Shown: positions 55,363-64,000, counted from the stretch's first letter. The stretch is DNA of 64,000 nucleotides from Methylobacterium sp. J-076 (GCF_022829405.1 NZ_JAKSXW010000143.1:1-64000), one strand, 5' to 3'. A program made the numbers and translations. Notes: a model not told the origin generated them from the sequence alone.

Positions 55363-55599
55363 TCACAGGGCCCGCGCGTATCCGGGAAGGAGCTCGATCG
55401 CCTGCGCCGTCGCTTGCGAGAGCCGGACCTCCGTCAACGTCACCTCGGCGCCGTCTTTGACGGCCCCCCTGACGATCTGCACCCCGTGCTCGGGATCATC
55501 TGCGATGACCGCGTAGAACAGAGTGAGCGGGCGGTCCGGGGCCGTCTCGTCCGGGAGGGCGACCTTCACGATGAAGGCGGTCTGGTTAGGCTCAGTCAT
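55363..55599 (-). CDS. Hypothetical protein, 78 aa
   Basis: Not recognised. Alternating strands and a helix are suggested (AFIVKVALPDE, LTLFYAVIADDPEHGVQIVRGAV), a small alpha/beta protein. No signal or membrane segment, and no clear ribosome site. Pattern conservation of hydrophobic residues supports a real gene. Confidence 0.6.
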   Translation of the reverse strand: MTEPNQTAFIVKVALPDETAPDRPLTLFYAVIADDPEHGVQIVRGAVKDGAEVTLTEVRLSQATAQAIELLPGYARAL

Positions 55600-55648
55600 G
55601 GGGCGTGCCTATACCACACCGCTGGCGCAACGGCAGTGGTCCGACCCA

Positions 55649-55897
55649 TCAGGTCGTCGACAGGCGCTTGGTGTTGGCGGCCACATGCTCGCGGTACCGG
55701 GCGATGACCGTCTCCGGCGAGCCGCCGCGCATCAGCGTCATCATCGCCTCGCCGGCCGCGTGGACCTTCTCGATGACCATCGATTGCGCTTCGGCCTGAC
55801 CTTCCCGTCCGCCCCAGGCGAGCCGGACCAGGCGCAGCTGGATCACGCGCTGGGATTCGATGGCGAGCATCATCGACGACAGGAAGGGATTATACAC
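55649..55897 (-). CDS. Hypothetical helical protein, 82 aa
   Basis: A mostly helical protein with MLAIESQRVIQLRLVRLAWG and later AGEAMMTLMRGGSPETVIARYREHVAAN. This pattern resembles short phasin-like or antitoxin-like helical proteins found in Methylobacterium, but I cannot assign a family. CGGAG lies about ten bases before the start. Confidence 0.6.
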   Translation of the reverse strand: MYNPFLSSMMLAIESQRVIQLRLVRLAWGGREGQAEAQSMVIEKVHAAGEAMMTLMRGGSPETVIARYREHVAANTKRLSTT

Positions 55898-56035
55898 GGC
55901 ACACTCCGGGCCGCGGAGCGTGCGGCACTGGGGGAACAGGGCTCACCCCACGAGCGATCCCGCTCCCCTTGCATGGCAGGGCTGCCAATTCCACTGGGCC
56001 TCACTCGCGACGCATGGGAATGGCACGAACCCACC

Positions 56036-56215
56036 ATGAGTATGCCCGAGCGCCTTCGCCAAGCCGTGTCCGCTCGTTTCGGATCGACCGACAAGGCGCT
56101 GGAACGGCAATTCGAGACACGACCCATCATGCTCCTCGAACTGGAGCGGAGAGGGTATCGGGCCCGGGGCAAAACAGACGAGCAGATCGTCCAGATGCTG
56201 AGACGCGGGCGGTGA
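56036..56215 (+). CDS. Hypothetical basic protein, 59 aa
   Basis: A short soluble protein rich in arginine (LERRGYRARGKTDEQIVQMLRRG). No clear ribosome site, so the start is uncertain. It is on the strand opposite to its neighbours. Confidence 0.45.
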   Translation: MSMPERLRQAVSARFGSTDKALERQFETRPIMLLELERRGYRARGKTDEQIVQMLRRGR

Positions 56216-56224
56216 GGCCCGCTT

Positions 56225-56263
56225 CCCGCGCGAAGGGTTGCCCGCGCGAAGGGCTGTCCGCGC
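56225..56263. repeat. 16-bp tandem repeat, 2.4 copies
   Basis: CCCGCGCGAAGGGTTG at 56225-56240, CCCGCGCGAAGGGCTG at 56241-56256, and a partial TCCGCGC. It lies between the 59-aa gene and the small oxidase subunit stop. Confidence 0.7.
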
Positions 56264-56276
56264 TTTTGGCCGCCGC

Positions 56277-56375
56277 TCACACCGCCTTGAGCAGCCAGCG
56301 CAACGGCAGGGCGATGGCGGTCAGGCTCGCGACGCTCATCGCCCAGAGCAGGACGAACCAGCCGAGCTTGCGCAT
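56277..56375 (-). CDS. Small bd-oxidase subunit (DUF2474/CydX-like), 32 aa
   Basis: A 32-aa single-span membrane peptide beginning MRKLGWFVLLWAMSVASLT. It follows cydB with a one-base overlap, the usual place of DUF2474 or CydX subunits that stabilise bd oxidases. The K/R-x-LGWF-x-x-x-W start is the DUF2474 pattern. Confidence 0.82.
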   Translation of the reverse strand: MRKLGWFVLLWAMSVASLTAIALPLRWLLKAV

Positions 56376-57385
56376 CAGTGGTACCCCGCTTCCGCCGTGA
56401 CCTTGCCGCGGAACAGCCAGTACACGTAGGCCGTGTAGGTCAGGATCAGCGGCACCAGCACCACCGCGCCGTAGAGCAGGAAGGCCTGGGAGTGCGGGGG
56501 CGTGGCCGCCTGCCAGATGGTGATGCTCGGCGGCACGATGAACGGCCACATGCTGATTCCCAGCCCGATATACGAGAGCAGGAAGAAGCCCAGGGCGCAC
56601 AGGAATGGCGCGATTTCGTCCCGCCGCTCCAGCGCCCGGGCGAAGCGCCACGCGAGCAGGCCGACGAGGATCGGCACCGGCGCCCCCACCATCATGCCGG
56701 GCACACCGAGCCAGCGCGCGCGGAAGGGCGCGCTCACCGCGAGCATGGTCGCCGAGATCAGGGCGATGCCGGTGAGCGTCGCGACCCCGAGGGGCTTGGC
56801 GAGGCGGTAGGCCCGGATCTGCAATTCGCCGTTCGTCTTCCAGATCAGCCAGCAGGCCCCGAGCAGGCCGTAGCCCACCACCAGCGAGGCCCCGGTGAGC
56901 AGGGAGAAGGGCGTCAGCCAGTCCCACCAGCCGCCGGCATAGGCGCGGCCCTCGATCTTGATGCCCTGGACGAAGGCGCCCAGCGCGATGCCCTGGCAGA
57001 ACGTGGCGACGTAGCTGCCCCAGGAGAAGGCCCGGTCCCACCAGAGCTGGCCGCGGACGGTGGCGACCCGGAAGCGCATCTCGAAGGCGACGCCGCGGAA
57101 CACCAGGGCCAGCAGCATCAGGATGAGCGGCATGTAGAGCGCCGGCAGGATGGTGGCGTAGGCCAGGGGGAAGACCGCGAGCAGCCCGCCGCCGCCGAGC
57201 ACCAGCCAGGTCTCGTTGCCGTCCCAGACGGGGGCGACCGAGTTCACCATCACGTCCCGCTCGGCCTTGCCGCGCACGGCCGGGAAGAGGATGCCGAGGC
57301 CGAGGTCGAACCCGTCCATCGCCACGTAGAGGAACACGGCGGTGGCGATCAGGATGGCCCAGATCAGGGGCAGGTCGAGTTCCAT
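56375..57385 (-). CDS. cydB: Cytochrome bd-type quinol oxidase subunit II
   Basis: This 336-aa membrane protein is subunit II of the bd oxidase. The family region VAMDGFDLGLGILFP (about residues 21-35) and DGNETWLVLGGGGLLAVFPLAY in pattern are present, with about eight to nine helices. The start at 57385 lies 11 bp after the cydA stop. It overlaps the small subunit by one base. Confidence 0.94.
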   Translation of the reverse strand: MELDLPLIWAILIATAVFLYVAMDGFDLGLGILFPAVRGKAERDVMVNSVAPVWDGNETWLVLGGGGLLAVFPLAYATILPALYMPLILMLLALVFRGVAFEMRFRVATVRGQLWWDRAFSWGSYVATFCQGIALGAFVQGIKIEGRAYAGGWWDWLTPFSLLTGASLVVGYGLLGACWLIWKTNGELQIRAYRLAKPLGVATLTGIALISATMLAVSAPFRARWLGVPGMMVGAPVPILVGLLAWRFARALERRDEIAPFLCALGFFLLSYIGLGISMWPFIVPPSITIWQAATPPHSQAFLLYGAVVLVPLILTYTAYVYWLFRGKVTAEAGYH

Positions 57386-57396
57386 CGTCGCCTCCT

Positions 57397-58821
57397 TCAC
57401 TCGGCCGGCTGCAGCTGGGAATCGCCCGACAGCGCGGGGGCGGGGGTGATGCCGGCGGTGCGCACGGGCTGGCCGACGGGCGGGCCGGATTCGTGCGGGC
57501 GCGGGGTCTGGTTGAACAGGTGCAGGATGTACCAGATGCCCGCGCCGAACACCGCGAAGTAGACCAGGGCGAAGGCCGCGAGCGAGGCCGCCACGGCGGG
57601 CGCGGCGATGGGCGAGAGGCTGTCGGCCGTGCGGAGCAGGCCGTAGACCGTGAAGGGCTGGCGCCCGGCCTCCGTCACCACCCAGCCGGCGGTCACGGCG
57701 ATGAGCCCGGAGGGGCCCATGGCCACGGCGAAGCGGTGCAGCCAGGGTGCCTCGAACAGCCGCCTCCTGGCGCGCAGGACCAGGGACGACAGGCCGAGCG
57801 CGATCATCAGGAGGCCGAGGCCGACCATCACCCGGAAGGCCCAGAAGACCAGCGGCAGGTTGGTGGGCCACGTGTCCCGCGGCAGGTCCTTCAGCCCGGT
57901 GACCTTCGCATCGAGGTCGTGGGCGAGGTAGAGGCTGGCGAGGCCGGGGATGCCGATCTCGTACTTGGTCTCGCCCGCCTGCGCGTCCGGCCAGCCGAAC
58001 AGGATCGAGGGCGCGCGGGCGACGGTGTCGAAGTGGCCCTCCATCGCCGCGACCTTGGCGGGCTGGTGGTGGTAGGTGTTGCCGCCGTGCAGGTCGCCCA
58101 GCACCAGCTGCACCGGGGCGACGAGCGCCGCCATCCACATCGCCATGGAGAACATCAGCCGGGCGCGGGGGTTGGTGCGGTCCCGCAGCAGGTGCCACGC
58201 GCCGACCGCGCCGACGATCATCCCCGTCGTCAGGTAGGCGGCGGTGACGGTGTGGGCGAGGCGGTAGGGGAAGGACGCGTTGAAGACCACCGCCCACCAG
58301 TCCTCGGGGGCGAAGCGCCCGTCGGCGTCGATGGTGTAGCCGGCGGGCGTCTGCATCCACGAGTTGGCCGAGAGGATCCAGAAGGCCGACATCAGCGTGC
58401 CGCCCGCCACGAGGCTCGTCGCCAGGAAGTGCAGGCGCGGCCCGACCCGCTCCAGGCCGAACAGCATCACCCCGAGGAAGCCCGCCTCCAGGAAGAAGGC
58501 GGTGAGCACCTCGTAGCCCAGCAGAGGCCCGATCACCGCGCCGGCCTTGTCCGAGAAGACCGACCAGTTGGTGCCGAACTGGTAGCTCATCACCAGCCCG
58601 GACACGACGCCCATGGCGAAGACCACGGCGAACACCTTCAGCCAGTACCGGAAGGTGTCGAGGTAGAGGTCCCGCCCCGTGGCCATCCAGAGGCCCTCCA
58701 GCACGGCGAGGTAGCTCGCCAGCCCGATGCTGAAGGACGGGAACAGGAAGTGCCAGACGACGGTGAAGGCGAACTGGCTGCGGGCGAGGTCGAGCGCGCT
58801 CGGGAGATGGTCGGCCAACAT
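57397..58821 (-). CDS. cydA: Cytochrome bd-type quinol oxidase subunit I (cyanide-insensitive, short Q-loop)
   Basis: This 474-aa subunit oxidises quinol and reduces O2 at hemes b558/b595/d. The N-terminal heme ligand region (WHFLFPSFSIG, H19), QFGTNWSVFSDKAG and the C-terminal GRQPFTVYGLLRTADS are visible. The Q-loop is short and the GRQPF variant replaces the GRQPW of E. coli CydA, both marks of the CioA branch, which tolerates cyanide and sulfide. It is divergent from a peroxiredoxin-ArsR-sulfur transport set. Confidence 0.93.
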   Translation of the reverse strand: MLADHLPSALDLARSQFAFTVVWHFLFPSFSIGLASYLAVLEGLWMATGRDLYLDTFRYWLKVFAVVFAMGVVSGLVMSYQFGTNWSVFSDKAGAVIGPLLGYEVLTAFFLEAGFLGVMLFGLERVGPRLHFLATSLVAGGTLMSAFWILSANSWMQTPAGYTIDADGRFAPEDWWAVVFNASFPYRLAHTVTAAYLTTGMIVGAVGAWHLLRDRTNPRARLMFSMAMWMAALVAPVQLVLGDLHGGNTYHHQPAKVAAMEGHFDTVARAPSILFGWPDAQAGETKYEIGIPGLASLYLAHDLDAKVTGLKDLPRDTWPTNLPLVFWAFRVMVGLGLLMIALGLSSLVLRARRRLFEAPWLHRFAVAMGPSGLIAVTAGWVVTEAGRQPFTVYGLLRTADSLSPIAAPAVAASLAAFALVYFAVFGAGIWYILHLFNQTPRPHESGPPVGQPVRTAGITPAPALSGDSQLQPAE

Positions 58822-59022
58822 CGGATCGGTCTCGTGCGGAGACGGACCGCGCGAGGGCCATTCCGGCCGCCCCGCGACGCGTCGGCCTTCCTGTCGCGCC
58901 GAAGCGCGGATGAGTCAATCCATGTTCTATGTCATCTCGTACGACGAATTACATAAAAGCATATTGACCGAATGAACGGGATCGATCCATCATCGGCGAT
59001 CCCGTTCCCCAAGCGTCGATCC
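58822..59022. promoter_or_regulatory. Divergent promoter region between cydA and peroxiredoxin
   Basis: The AT-rich core (58921-58975) contains an imperfect dyad, ATGTCAT (58929) to AATTACAT (58947) around the palindrome TCGTACGA (58937-58944). This is a plausible ArsR-family operator for both directions. No start codon decision can be made from ribosome sites on the peroxiredoxin side. Confidence 0.35.
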
Positions 59023-59676
59023 ATGAGTGCCGAAACCGACAGCGGCCCCGCCGCCGCGCCACCGTCCGCCTGTCCCCCGATCATCGGGGATGCGGCACCG
59101 AACTTCCGCGCCCGCACCACGATGGGCGCCCGCACCCTCTCGTCCTACCGGGGCCGTTGGCTGGTGTTCTTCTCGCATCCGGCGGACTTCACCCCCGTCT
59201 GCACCAGCGAGTTCGTGGCCTTCGCGCGGGCCGATGAGGCGTTCCGGGCGCTGGATTGCGACCTGCTCGCCCTGTCCGTCGACAGCCTGCCCTCGCATCT
59301 CGCGTGGCAGCAGAGCATCGCCCAGAGCTTCGGCGTCCGGGTGCCGTTCCCCATCGTGGAGGACCCGGCCATGGGGATCGCCCGGGCCTACGGCATGCTG
59401 CCCGCCGGCGCGACCTCGACCGCCACGGTGCGCACCACCTTCGTCATCGACCCGGAGGGCATCGTGCGCGCCGTCATCGCCTATCCGCTGACGGTGGGAC
59501 GCAGCGTCGCCGAGATCTTGCGGCTGGTGAGGGCGCTCCAGGCCTCCGACGCGGCCGACATCTCGACGCCGGAGGGGTGGCAACCGGGCGAGCCGGTCCT
59601 GGTCAACCCGCCCACGACGAGCGACGAGGTCGGCGCCTGCGGGGCCGACTGGTATTACCGCCTGGAGGGGGTCTGA
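59023..59676 (+). CDS. Peroxiredoxin (AhpC/TSA, Prx6/archaeal-like)
   Basis: This 217-aa thiol peroxidase reduces hydroperoxides. The peroxidatic cysteine is C60 in HPADFTPVCTSEF. A second cysteine, C206, lies in the C-terminal motif ACGADWYYR, the arrangement of archaeal-type Prx6-like enzymes with possible resolving function. An upstream ATG at 58972 in frame is possible; the chosen start gives normal length. It overlaps the ArsR gene start by one base. Confidence 0.9.
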   Translation: MSAETDSGPAAAPPSACPPIIGDAAPNFRARTTMGARTLSSYRGRWLVFFSHPADFTPVCTSEFVAFARADEAFRALDCDLLALSVDSLPSHLAWQQSIAQSFGVRVPFPIVEDPAMGIARAYGMLPAGATSTATVRTTFVIDPEGIVRAVIAYPLTVGRSVAEILRLVRALQASDAADISTPEGWQPGEPVLVNPPTTSDEVGACGADWYYRLEGV

Positions 59677-60065
59677 TGGCGTCGGGCACGGATGAGGCGA
59701 CGGCGACCCGGGTCGCCGACCTGCTGAAGCTGGTGGCCAACCCCAACCGGCTGCGCATCCTCTACCTGCTGGCGCAGGGCGAGTGCTCGGTCTCGGAGGT
59801 CGAGCAGCGCCTCGGTATCCGGCAGCCGACCCTGTCGCAGCAGCTCGGCGCGCTGCGCAGCGGTGGGGTCGTCTCCACCCGGCGGGAGCACAAGGCGGTG
59901 TTCTACGACCTGACCGAGCCGCGCCTGCGCACGCTCCTCAGCGCCGTCGAGGACATCCTGATCGCCGAACGCCCGCCCCGGCGGTTGCCGGCGCGCAGCC
60001 CCGAGGCGCGGGCGCGGGCCCTCGGGCAGGCGGCGATGTTCGGGCGGATCGGAGACGAGCCGTGA
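59676..60065 (+). CDS. ArsR-family transcriptional regulator (BigR/SqrR-like)
   Basis: This 129-aa winged helix regulator has the recognition segment [19 protein letters not shown] (about residues 41-59), nearly identical to BigR and SqrR, the persulfide-sensing repressors. C37 (GECSVSE) matches the first sensing cysteine, but the second one, expected in the last helix, is missing, so C37 is the only cysteine. The neighbours (peroxiredoxin, YeeE-type transporters) fit a sulfur-stress operon. Confidence 0.88.
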   Translation: MASGTDEATATRVADLLKLVANPNRLRILYLLAQGECSVSEVEQRLGIRQPTLSQQLGALRSGGVVSTRREHKAVFYDLTEPRLRTLLSAVEDILIAERPPRRLPARSPEARARALGQAAMFGRIGDEP

Positions 60066-60481
60066 CGGCCTTCCTCGCCCCCCTCGCGGGCGGCGCCCTG
60101 ATCGGCGCCGCGGCGGCGCTGCTGCTGCTGGCCAACGGCCGCATCGCCGGGATCAGCGGCATCCTCGGCACCCTGCTCGGGCCCGCGGCCCGGGACCGGG
60201 CGTGGCGGGTGGCCTTCCTCGTCGGGCTGCTCGCCGGGCCCGCCCTGTTCCGCGGGCTGACGGGGCATTGGCCGGAGGTCCGCATCGGCGCGCCGTGGCC
60301 GATGCTGGTGGCGGCGGGGCTCCTCGTCGGCTTCGGGACGCGCCTCGGGGCGGGCTGCACCAGCGGCCACGGGGTCTGCGGCCTCGCCCGGCTGTCGCCG
60401 CGCTCCTTCGCGGCGGTGGCGACCTTCATGGCGGCGGCCATCGTCACCGTCTTCCTCGTCCGGCACGGAGTGGCCCGATGA
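60062..60481 (+). CDS. YeeE/YedE-family sulfur transport subunit A (PmpA-like)
   Basis: This 139-aa membrane protein has about four helices and the motif [20 protein letters not shown] (about residues 98-117), whose cysteines pass sulfur as thiosulfate or sulfide. GTG start at 60062, overlapping arsR by four bases. PmpA-PmpB pairs correspond to the two halves of the full-length YeeE. Confidence 0.9.
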   Translation: MTAFLAPLAGGALIGAAAALLLLANGRIAGISGILGTLLGPAARDRAWRVAFLVGLLAGPALFRGLTGHWPEVRIGAPWPMLVAAGLLVGFGTRLGAGCTSGHGVCGLARLSPRSFAAVATFMAAAIVTVFLVRHGVAR

Positions 60482-60915
60482 ACGCCCCGCGCCTCCTCGC
60501 CGCCTTCGGCAGCGGCCTGCTCTTCGGCCTCGGGCTCGCCCTGTCGGGGATGATGGACCCCGGGAGGGTCCTGGGCTTCCTCGACGTGGCCGGCGCCTGG
60601 GACCCGAGCCTCGCCTTCGTGCTGGCCGGGGCGGTCGCCGTCTCGGCCCTGGGCTACGCCCTCAGGGGGCGGATGGCCCGGCCCGCCCTGGCCCCCCGCT
60701 TCGAGGTGCCGACGAACCGGAGCGTGGATGCCCGGCTCCTCGTCGGCGCCGTCCTGTTCGGCATCGGCTGGGGGCTCGCCGGCTTCTGCCCCGGCCCGGC
60801 CCTGGCCGGCCTGACCCTCGGCCTGCCGGAGGTCGCGCTGTTCGTGGCGGCCATGCTCGCCGGGATGCTGCTCTACCGCTTCACCGCGGAGCGTGCCCCC
60901 GCCGTCGGCCCCTGA
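60478..60915 (+). CDS. YeeE/YedE-family sulfur transport subunit B (PmpB-like, DUF6691)
   Basis: This 145-aa membrane protein completes the pair. Motifs [19 protein letters not shown] and [12 protein letters not shown] are typical, the latter with the conserved cysteine. It overlaps pmpA by four bases and ends the operon. Confidence 0.9.
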   Translation: MNAPRLLAAFGSGLLFGLGLALSGMMDPGRVLGFLDVAGAWDPSLAFVLAGAVAVSALGYALRGRMARPALAPRFEVPTNRSVDARLLVGAVLFGIGWGLAGFCPGPALAGLTLGLPEVALFVAAMLAGMLLYRFTAERAPAVGP

Positions 60916-60982
60916 GTTCTCCCCCCCGCCGTCGTCGCGATCCGGGACGGAGGCTGGCAGCGCCGCCGCCCGGCGACCGTGT

Positions 60983-63634
60983 TCACGCTTGGCCGATGCC
61001 GTCCTCCGCCAAAGCGGGCGGCGGTGCCGTGCGGCATTGGGGGCGGAAGCGGTCCATCAGGCGGTGCAGCTCGTCCCAGTCCATCGGCTTCTGCAGGTAA
61101 TCGGTGGCGCCGAGGGAGAAGGCGAGGTTCCGCTCGTTCAGCACGGTCAGGATCACCACGGGCGTGGTCGCGAACGCGGCGTCGCCCCGCAGGGCCCGCA
61201 GCACCGACCACCCGTCCATCCGCGGCATGGTCACGTCGAGCAGGATCACCCGCGGCATCAGGGCCCGCGCCTTGTCCATGCCCTCCCGGCCGTCGGCCGC
61301 CACGGCGACCCGGAACCCGTCCCGCTCCAGGAAGCGGGCGACCAGTTCCCGCGTCGCCGGGTCGTCGTCCACCACGAGGACGACGCCCTGTTCGGCGTCG
61401 TCGGCGCCGGGGGCCTCTCCGTCCGCGTCGGGCGGGGCGTGGGGCTCCGCGCCCGCCGCGGTGCCGACGATGCGCGCGGGCACCGACACCGTGAAGGTGG
61501 TGCCGCGCCCTTCCTCGCTCGCCACCGCGATCTCGCCGCCCAGCATGGCGGCGAAGGCGCGGGTGATGGAGAGGCCCAGCCCCGTGCCGCCGAACTTGCG
61601 CGTGGTCGAGGCGTCGGCCTGGGTGAACCGCTCGAACAGCCGTTCCTGCTGCTCGGGGCTCATGCCGATGCCGGTGTCGGCCACGCGGAACGTCAGCCAC
61701 TCCGCCCCCTCCCGGTCGCCCCGCGCCACCGACAAGGTGATCCGCCCCGCCTCGGTAAACTTGGCGGCGTTGCCGAGGAGGTTGATCAGGCACTGGCGGA
61801 GCTTCGTCGCGTCGGTATGCGCCTCGCCCAGGTCCCCGCCGAGGTCGAGGGTAAGGACGTTGCCCTTCTTGGCGACCAGCGCATCGACGGTGGAGGCCAC
61901 GTCGCGCACGAGCGACTCGACCGAGAACTCCTCGACGTAGGTCTCCATCCGTTCGGCCTCGATCTTCGACAGGTCGAGGACGTCGTTGATCAGCCCGAGG
62001 AGGTGGCGGGCATTCGACTCGATCTTGCGCATGTCGGGCAGGAGGTTCTCGTGGCCGAGATCCTCCATCTCCTCTTGCAGCATCTCCGAGTAGCCGATGA
62101 CCGCCGAGAGCGGGGTGCGCAATTCGTGGCTCATGTTGGCCAGGAACTCGCTCTTGGCCCGGTTGGCCTCCTCCGCGGCGTGCTTGGCGGCCGCGAGCTG
62201 GATCTCGGCGCGCTTGCGCCCGTCGATGTCGGTGACCACCACCACGGCCCCGACGACGCGGTCGTCGTCGTGCATCGGGGCGCCCGAGAACCCGATCCAG
62301 GCGCGGGTGCCGTCCCCGCGGCGGTAGTCGACCTCGAGCTCGGCGGCCGCCTCGCCGCCCTGCGCCACGCGCACCAGCGGCCACTCCCCCGGCTCGACCG
62401 GGCGCCCGTCGGCGTGCAGCCCGACCCAGGCCGCCGGCGCGCTGCCGGGGGCCTCGAGGGGGACCGCGTGGCCCAGGATGGCGGCGACGCGGGCGTTGTG
62501 GCCGACGATGCGCCCGGTCGGCGCCTCGGCGATGAGGACGCCGACGGGCAGCGTCTCCATCACGGTCCGCAGCGTCGCCTCGCTCGCCCGGATGCCGCGG
62601 CGCGCCTCCGCCTCGCCGGCCTCGGCGAGGCCCGCCGGGATGGCGCCGGCGAACAGGGTCGCGATGCGCAGGTCTCGCCCCGAGAACGCATCCGGGCGGC
62701 TCGACTGCAGCTTCAGGACGCCGATGGTCGAGCGCCCCCGGAGGATCGGGACGCAGACGGCCGACCGCAGGCCCAGTTGGACCAGCAGGTCGCGCTTCAC
62801 CCGGGGGTCGAGGAGCACGTCGGGGCAGATCACCGGCTTGCCGGTCGTCAGGCAGTGCCCCGCGAGGCTGCCTGCGATGGGGACCCGCAGCCCGGCATGG
62901 GCCGCGAGCGTGCCGCCGGCGGCGCGGTAGGCGAGGGTGGCGCCGTCCCGCAACTCGATCACGCCGCCCTCGGCCTGGGGGATGGCATCCATGACGCCGC
63001 CGACGAGGGCATCGAGGATGGCGTCCCGGTTCCCGTCCGCCCGCGTGACCGCGGCCTGGGCGGAGATCAGGGCGTTCTGCTGCGCGATCAGCGCGGACTG
63101 GCCCGCGAGGATGCGCTCCCGGTCGGCGGCCCCGCGGCGCAGCTCCAACTGGGACATCACCTGCCCGGCCAGCGCCCGCAGCGCCGTGGCCTGCCGGGGG
63201 TCCAGGCCCTCCGGACGGGGGACGAGGTCGATCACGCAGAGGCTGCCGAGGCGCTGGCCGCCCCGCTCCTCCAGCGGTGCGCCGGCATAGAAGCGCAGGT
63301 GCGGCTCGCCCGTGACGAGGGGGTTCTCGCGCGTGCGCGGGTCCTGCGTGAGGTCGGGGATGATCAGCAGGTCGGGCGAGCCCAGGACATGCGCGCAGAC
63401 GGACTTGTCGAGGGACGTCTCGCACGGGGCGAAGCCGGCCCGCGCCTTGAACCATTGCCGGTCGTCCGTGACGAGGCTCACGAGCGCGACCGGGGCCGCG
63501 CAGGTCATGCGCGCCAGCTCGACGATGTCGTCGAACCCCTTTTCGGGGGGCGTGTCGAGGATGTCGTGGTCCCGGAGCGCGTCGAGGCGCCGGGTGTCCG
63601 CGACCTCGGGGGGCAATGTGATCGGGTCGGTCAT
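60983..63634 (-). CDS. GAF-GAF-PAS hybrid sensor histidine kinase with receiver domain
   Basis: This 883-aa soluble kinase has two GAF domains (about 25-165 and 205-345), a PAS domain (about 352-475), HisKA with phospho-acceptor H503 (ANMSHELRTPLS), HATPase (NAAKF, DTGIGM, GTGLGLS; about 605-720) and a C-terminal receiver with D800 (ILLDVTMP). No membrane segments are seen. The first GAF belongs to the bacteriophytochrome-like group found in many 'GAF domain-containing' kinases; no chromophore cysteine is obvious. The start at 63634 was chosen because earlier in-frame codons are low-complexity. The ligand and output are unknown. Confidence 0.9.
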   Translation of the reverse strand: MTDPITLPPEVADTRRLDALRDHDILDTPPEKGFDDIVELARMTCAAPVALVSLVTDDRQWFKARAGFAPCETSLDKSVCAHVLGSPDLLIIPDLTQDPRTRENPLVTGEPHLRFYAGAPLEERGGQRLGSLCVIDLVPRPEGLDPRQATALRALAGQVMSQLELRRGAADRERILAGQSALIAQQNALISAQAAVTRADGNRDAILDALVGGVMDAIPQAEGGVIELRDGATLAYRAAGGTLAAHAGLRVPIAGSLAGHCLTTGKPVICPDVLLDPRVKRDLLVQLGLRSAVCVPILRGRSTIGVLKLQSSRPDAFSGRDLRIATLFAGAIPAGLAEAGEAEARRGIRASEATLRTVMETLPVGVLIAEAPTGRIVGHNARVAAILGHAVPLEAPGSAPAAWVGLHADGRPVEPGEWPLVRVAQGGEAAAELEVDYRRGDGTRAWIGFSGAPMHDDDRVVGAVVVVTDIDGRKRAEIQLAAAKHAAEEANRAKSEFLANMSHELRTPLSAVIGYSEMLQEEMEDLGHENLLPDMRKIESNARHLLGLINDVLDLSKIEAERMETYVEEFSVESLVRDVASTVDALVAKKGNVLTLDLGGDLGEAHTDATKLRQCLINLLGNAAKFTEAGRITLSVARGDREGAEWLTFRVADTGIGMSPEQQERLFERFTQADASTTRKFGGTGLGLSITRAFAAMLGGEIAVASEEGRGTTFTVSVPARIVGTAAGAEPHAPPDADGEAPGADDAEQGVVLVVDDDPATRELVARFLERDGFRVAVAADGREGMDKARALMPRVILLDVTMPRMDGWSVLRALRGDAAFATTPVVILTVLNERNLAFSLGATDYLQKPMDWDELHRLMDRFRPQCRTAPPPALAEDGIGQA

Positions 63635-63834
63635 GGGCGGCTCGATGGCGGGGCTGGTGCGCTCGCCTGCGCGAGGCCGCGTTCCGACGCGATGCGGAGA
63701 GCCGGGACCCTCGACAACACGGTGGCCTCGCCGAGGTTGCCGGCGCTCCCGTTCCGAGGGGCGCCTCACCGAGGGAACGCCGCCGGGGAATGGGTCGCAA
63801 TCGCACGGACGGGGCAGAGCGCTAGCTCAGCGGC

Positions 63835-64000
63835 ATGGATCGCACCTTCCCCATGACCCGTGCCGCCGGCCTCGACCGGCTGACCGCCTTCCTCGCGGAG
63901 GCCGGCGCGGATTACGCCGCCTCCCGCAACACCGATGCCGGGCCGGGGGGACGCACGACCACGTCCGCGCTGTCGCCCTACCTGCGCCGCCGCCTGATCA
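63835..64000 (+). CDS. Photolyase/cryptochrome-related FAD-binding protein (partial, cut by window end)
   Basis: Only the first 55 codons are present. The sequence LDRLTAFLAEAGADYAASRN and the later SALSPYLRRRLI match the start of the FAD-binding domain of photolyase-like proteins that lack the N-terminal antenna domain. It is divergent from the sensor kinase. A short product of about 260-300 aa or a longer protein cannot be distinguished. Confidence 0.65.
   Translation, partial: MDRTFPMTRAAGLDRLTAFLAEAGADYAASRNTDAGPGGRTTTSALSPYLRRRLI

Noticed and set aside
55997-56012. TGGCACGAACCCACC as a sigma-54 site before the 59-aa gene
   Set aside because: The -12 GC is missing at the required spacing.
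63808-63834. tRNA-like string GGGGCAGAGCGCTAGCTCAGC
   Set aside because: It resembles a D-arm by chance; no acceptor stem, anticodon arm or T-arm (GGTTCGA) follows, and the photolyase-like gene begins at once.
60893-63856. 987-aa plus-strand frame opposite the sensor kinase
   Set aside because: Antisense shadow; the kinase motifs on the minus strand are complete.

Overview
The window is a very GC-rich, tightly packed alphaproteobacterial chromosome segment, most likely from a Methylobacterium-type methylotroph or a close relative. The clues are a XoxF/ExaF-type PQQ alcohol dehydrogenase, a Pha-type Na+/H+ antiporter, alphaproteobacterial small secreted proteins and the dispersed 'TTGCGAGCGGAGCGAAGCAA' palindromic element. 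I cannot assign a species. About 63 protein genes are supported, the last one cut by the window edge. I saw no rRNA, tRNA, CRISPR array or transposase.

Layout. 1-590: a 150-bp tandem repeat array with no genes. 761-3983: a sigma-54 promoter and an NrtABD/CmpABC-type ABC importer, then a two-domain rhodanese (4214-5101). 5288-8381: a lone lanthanide-type PQQ alcohol dehydrogenase and a divergent epoxide hydrolase. 8499-16280: a beta-oxidation operon (MerR regulator, thiolase, hydroxyacyl-CoA dehydrogenase/hydratase, acyl-CoA dehydrogenase) divergent from a FadL-type porin, with two ACGT-N2-ACGT palindromes between them. 16577-22574: the phaABCDEFG antiporter operon.

22886-53470 is a large island for scavenging nitrogen from nucleobases and ureides. 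It holds guanine deaminase plus a BiuH-like hydrolase; an outer-membrane channel and a first BMP-type ABC importer; a urate permease and uricase; a second BMP-type importer with formamidase and biuret hydrolase nested inside it; allophanate hydrolase with the AtzG-AtzE-AtzH set; a third ABC importer; and rutABCD with its repressor RutR. Three near-consensus sigma-54 promoters (25103, 31642, 36241) drive the main purine/ureide units, and a fourth (761) drives the NrtA-type importer, so much of the region looks like one nitrogen-limitation regulon. The cluster has atzGEHF but no cyanuric acid hydrolase. With two BiuH-family hydrolases and uricase present, the most economical reading is a route from urate oxidation products (triuret, biuret) through 1-carboxybiuret and allophanate to ammonia and CO2. 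That pathway is inference. Xanthine dehydrogenase and the later allantoin enzymes are not in the window.

53595-56215 is a run of small hypothetical genes, including an apparent 31-codon membrane peptide. 56277-60915 pairs a cyanide-insensitive-type bd oxidase (cydAB plus a 32-aa subunit) with a divergent peroxiredoxin, an ArsR regulator and two YeeE-type sulfur transport subunits. The window closes with a GAF/PAS hybrid histidine kinase and the start of a photolyase-related gene.
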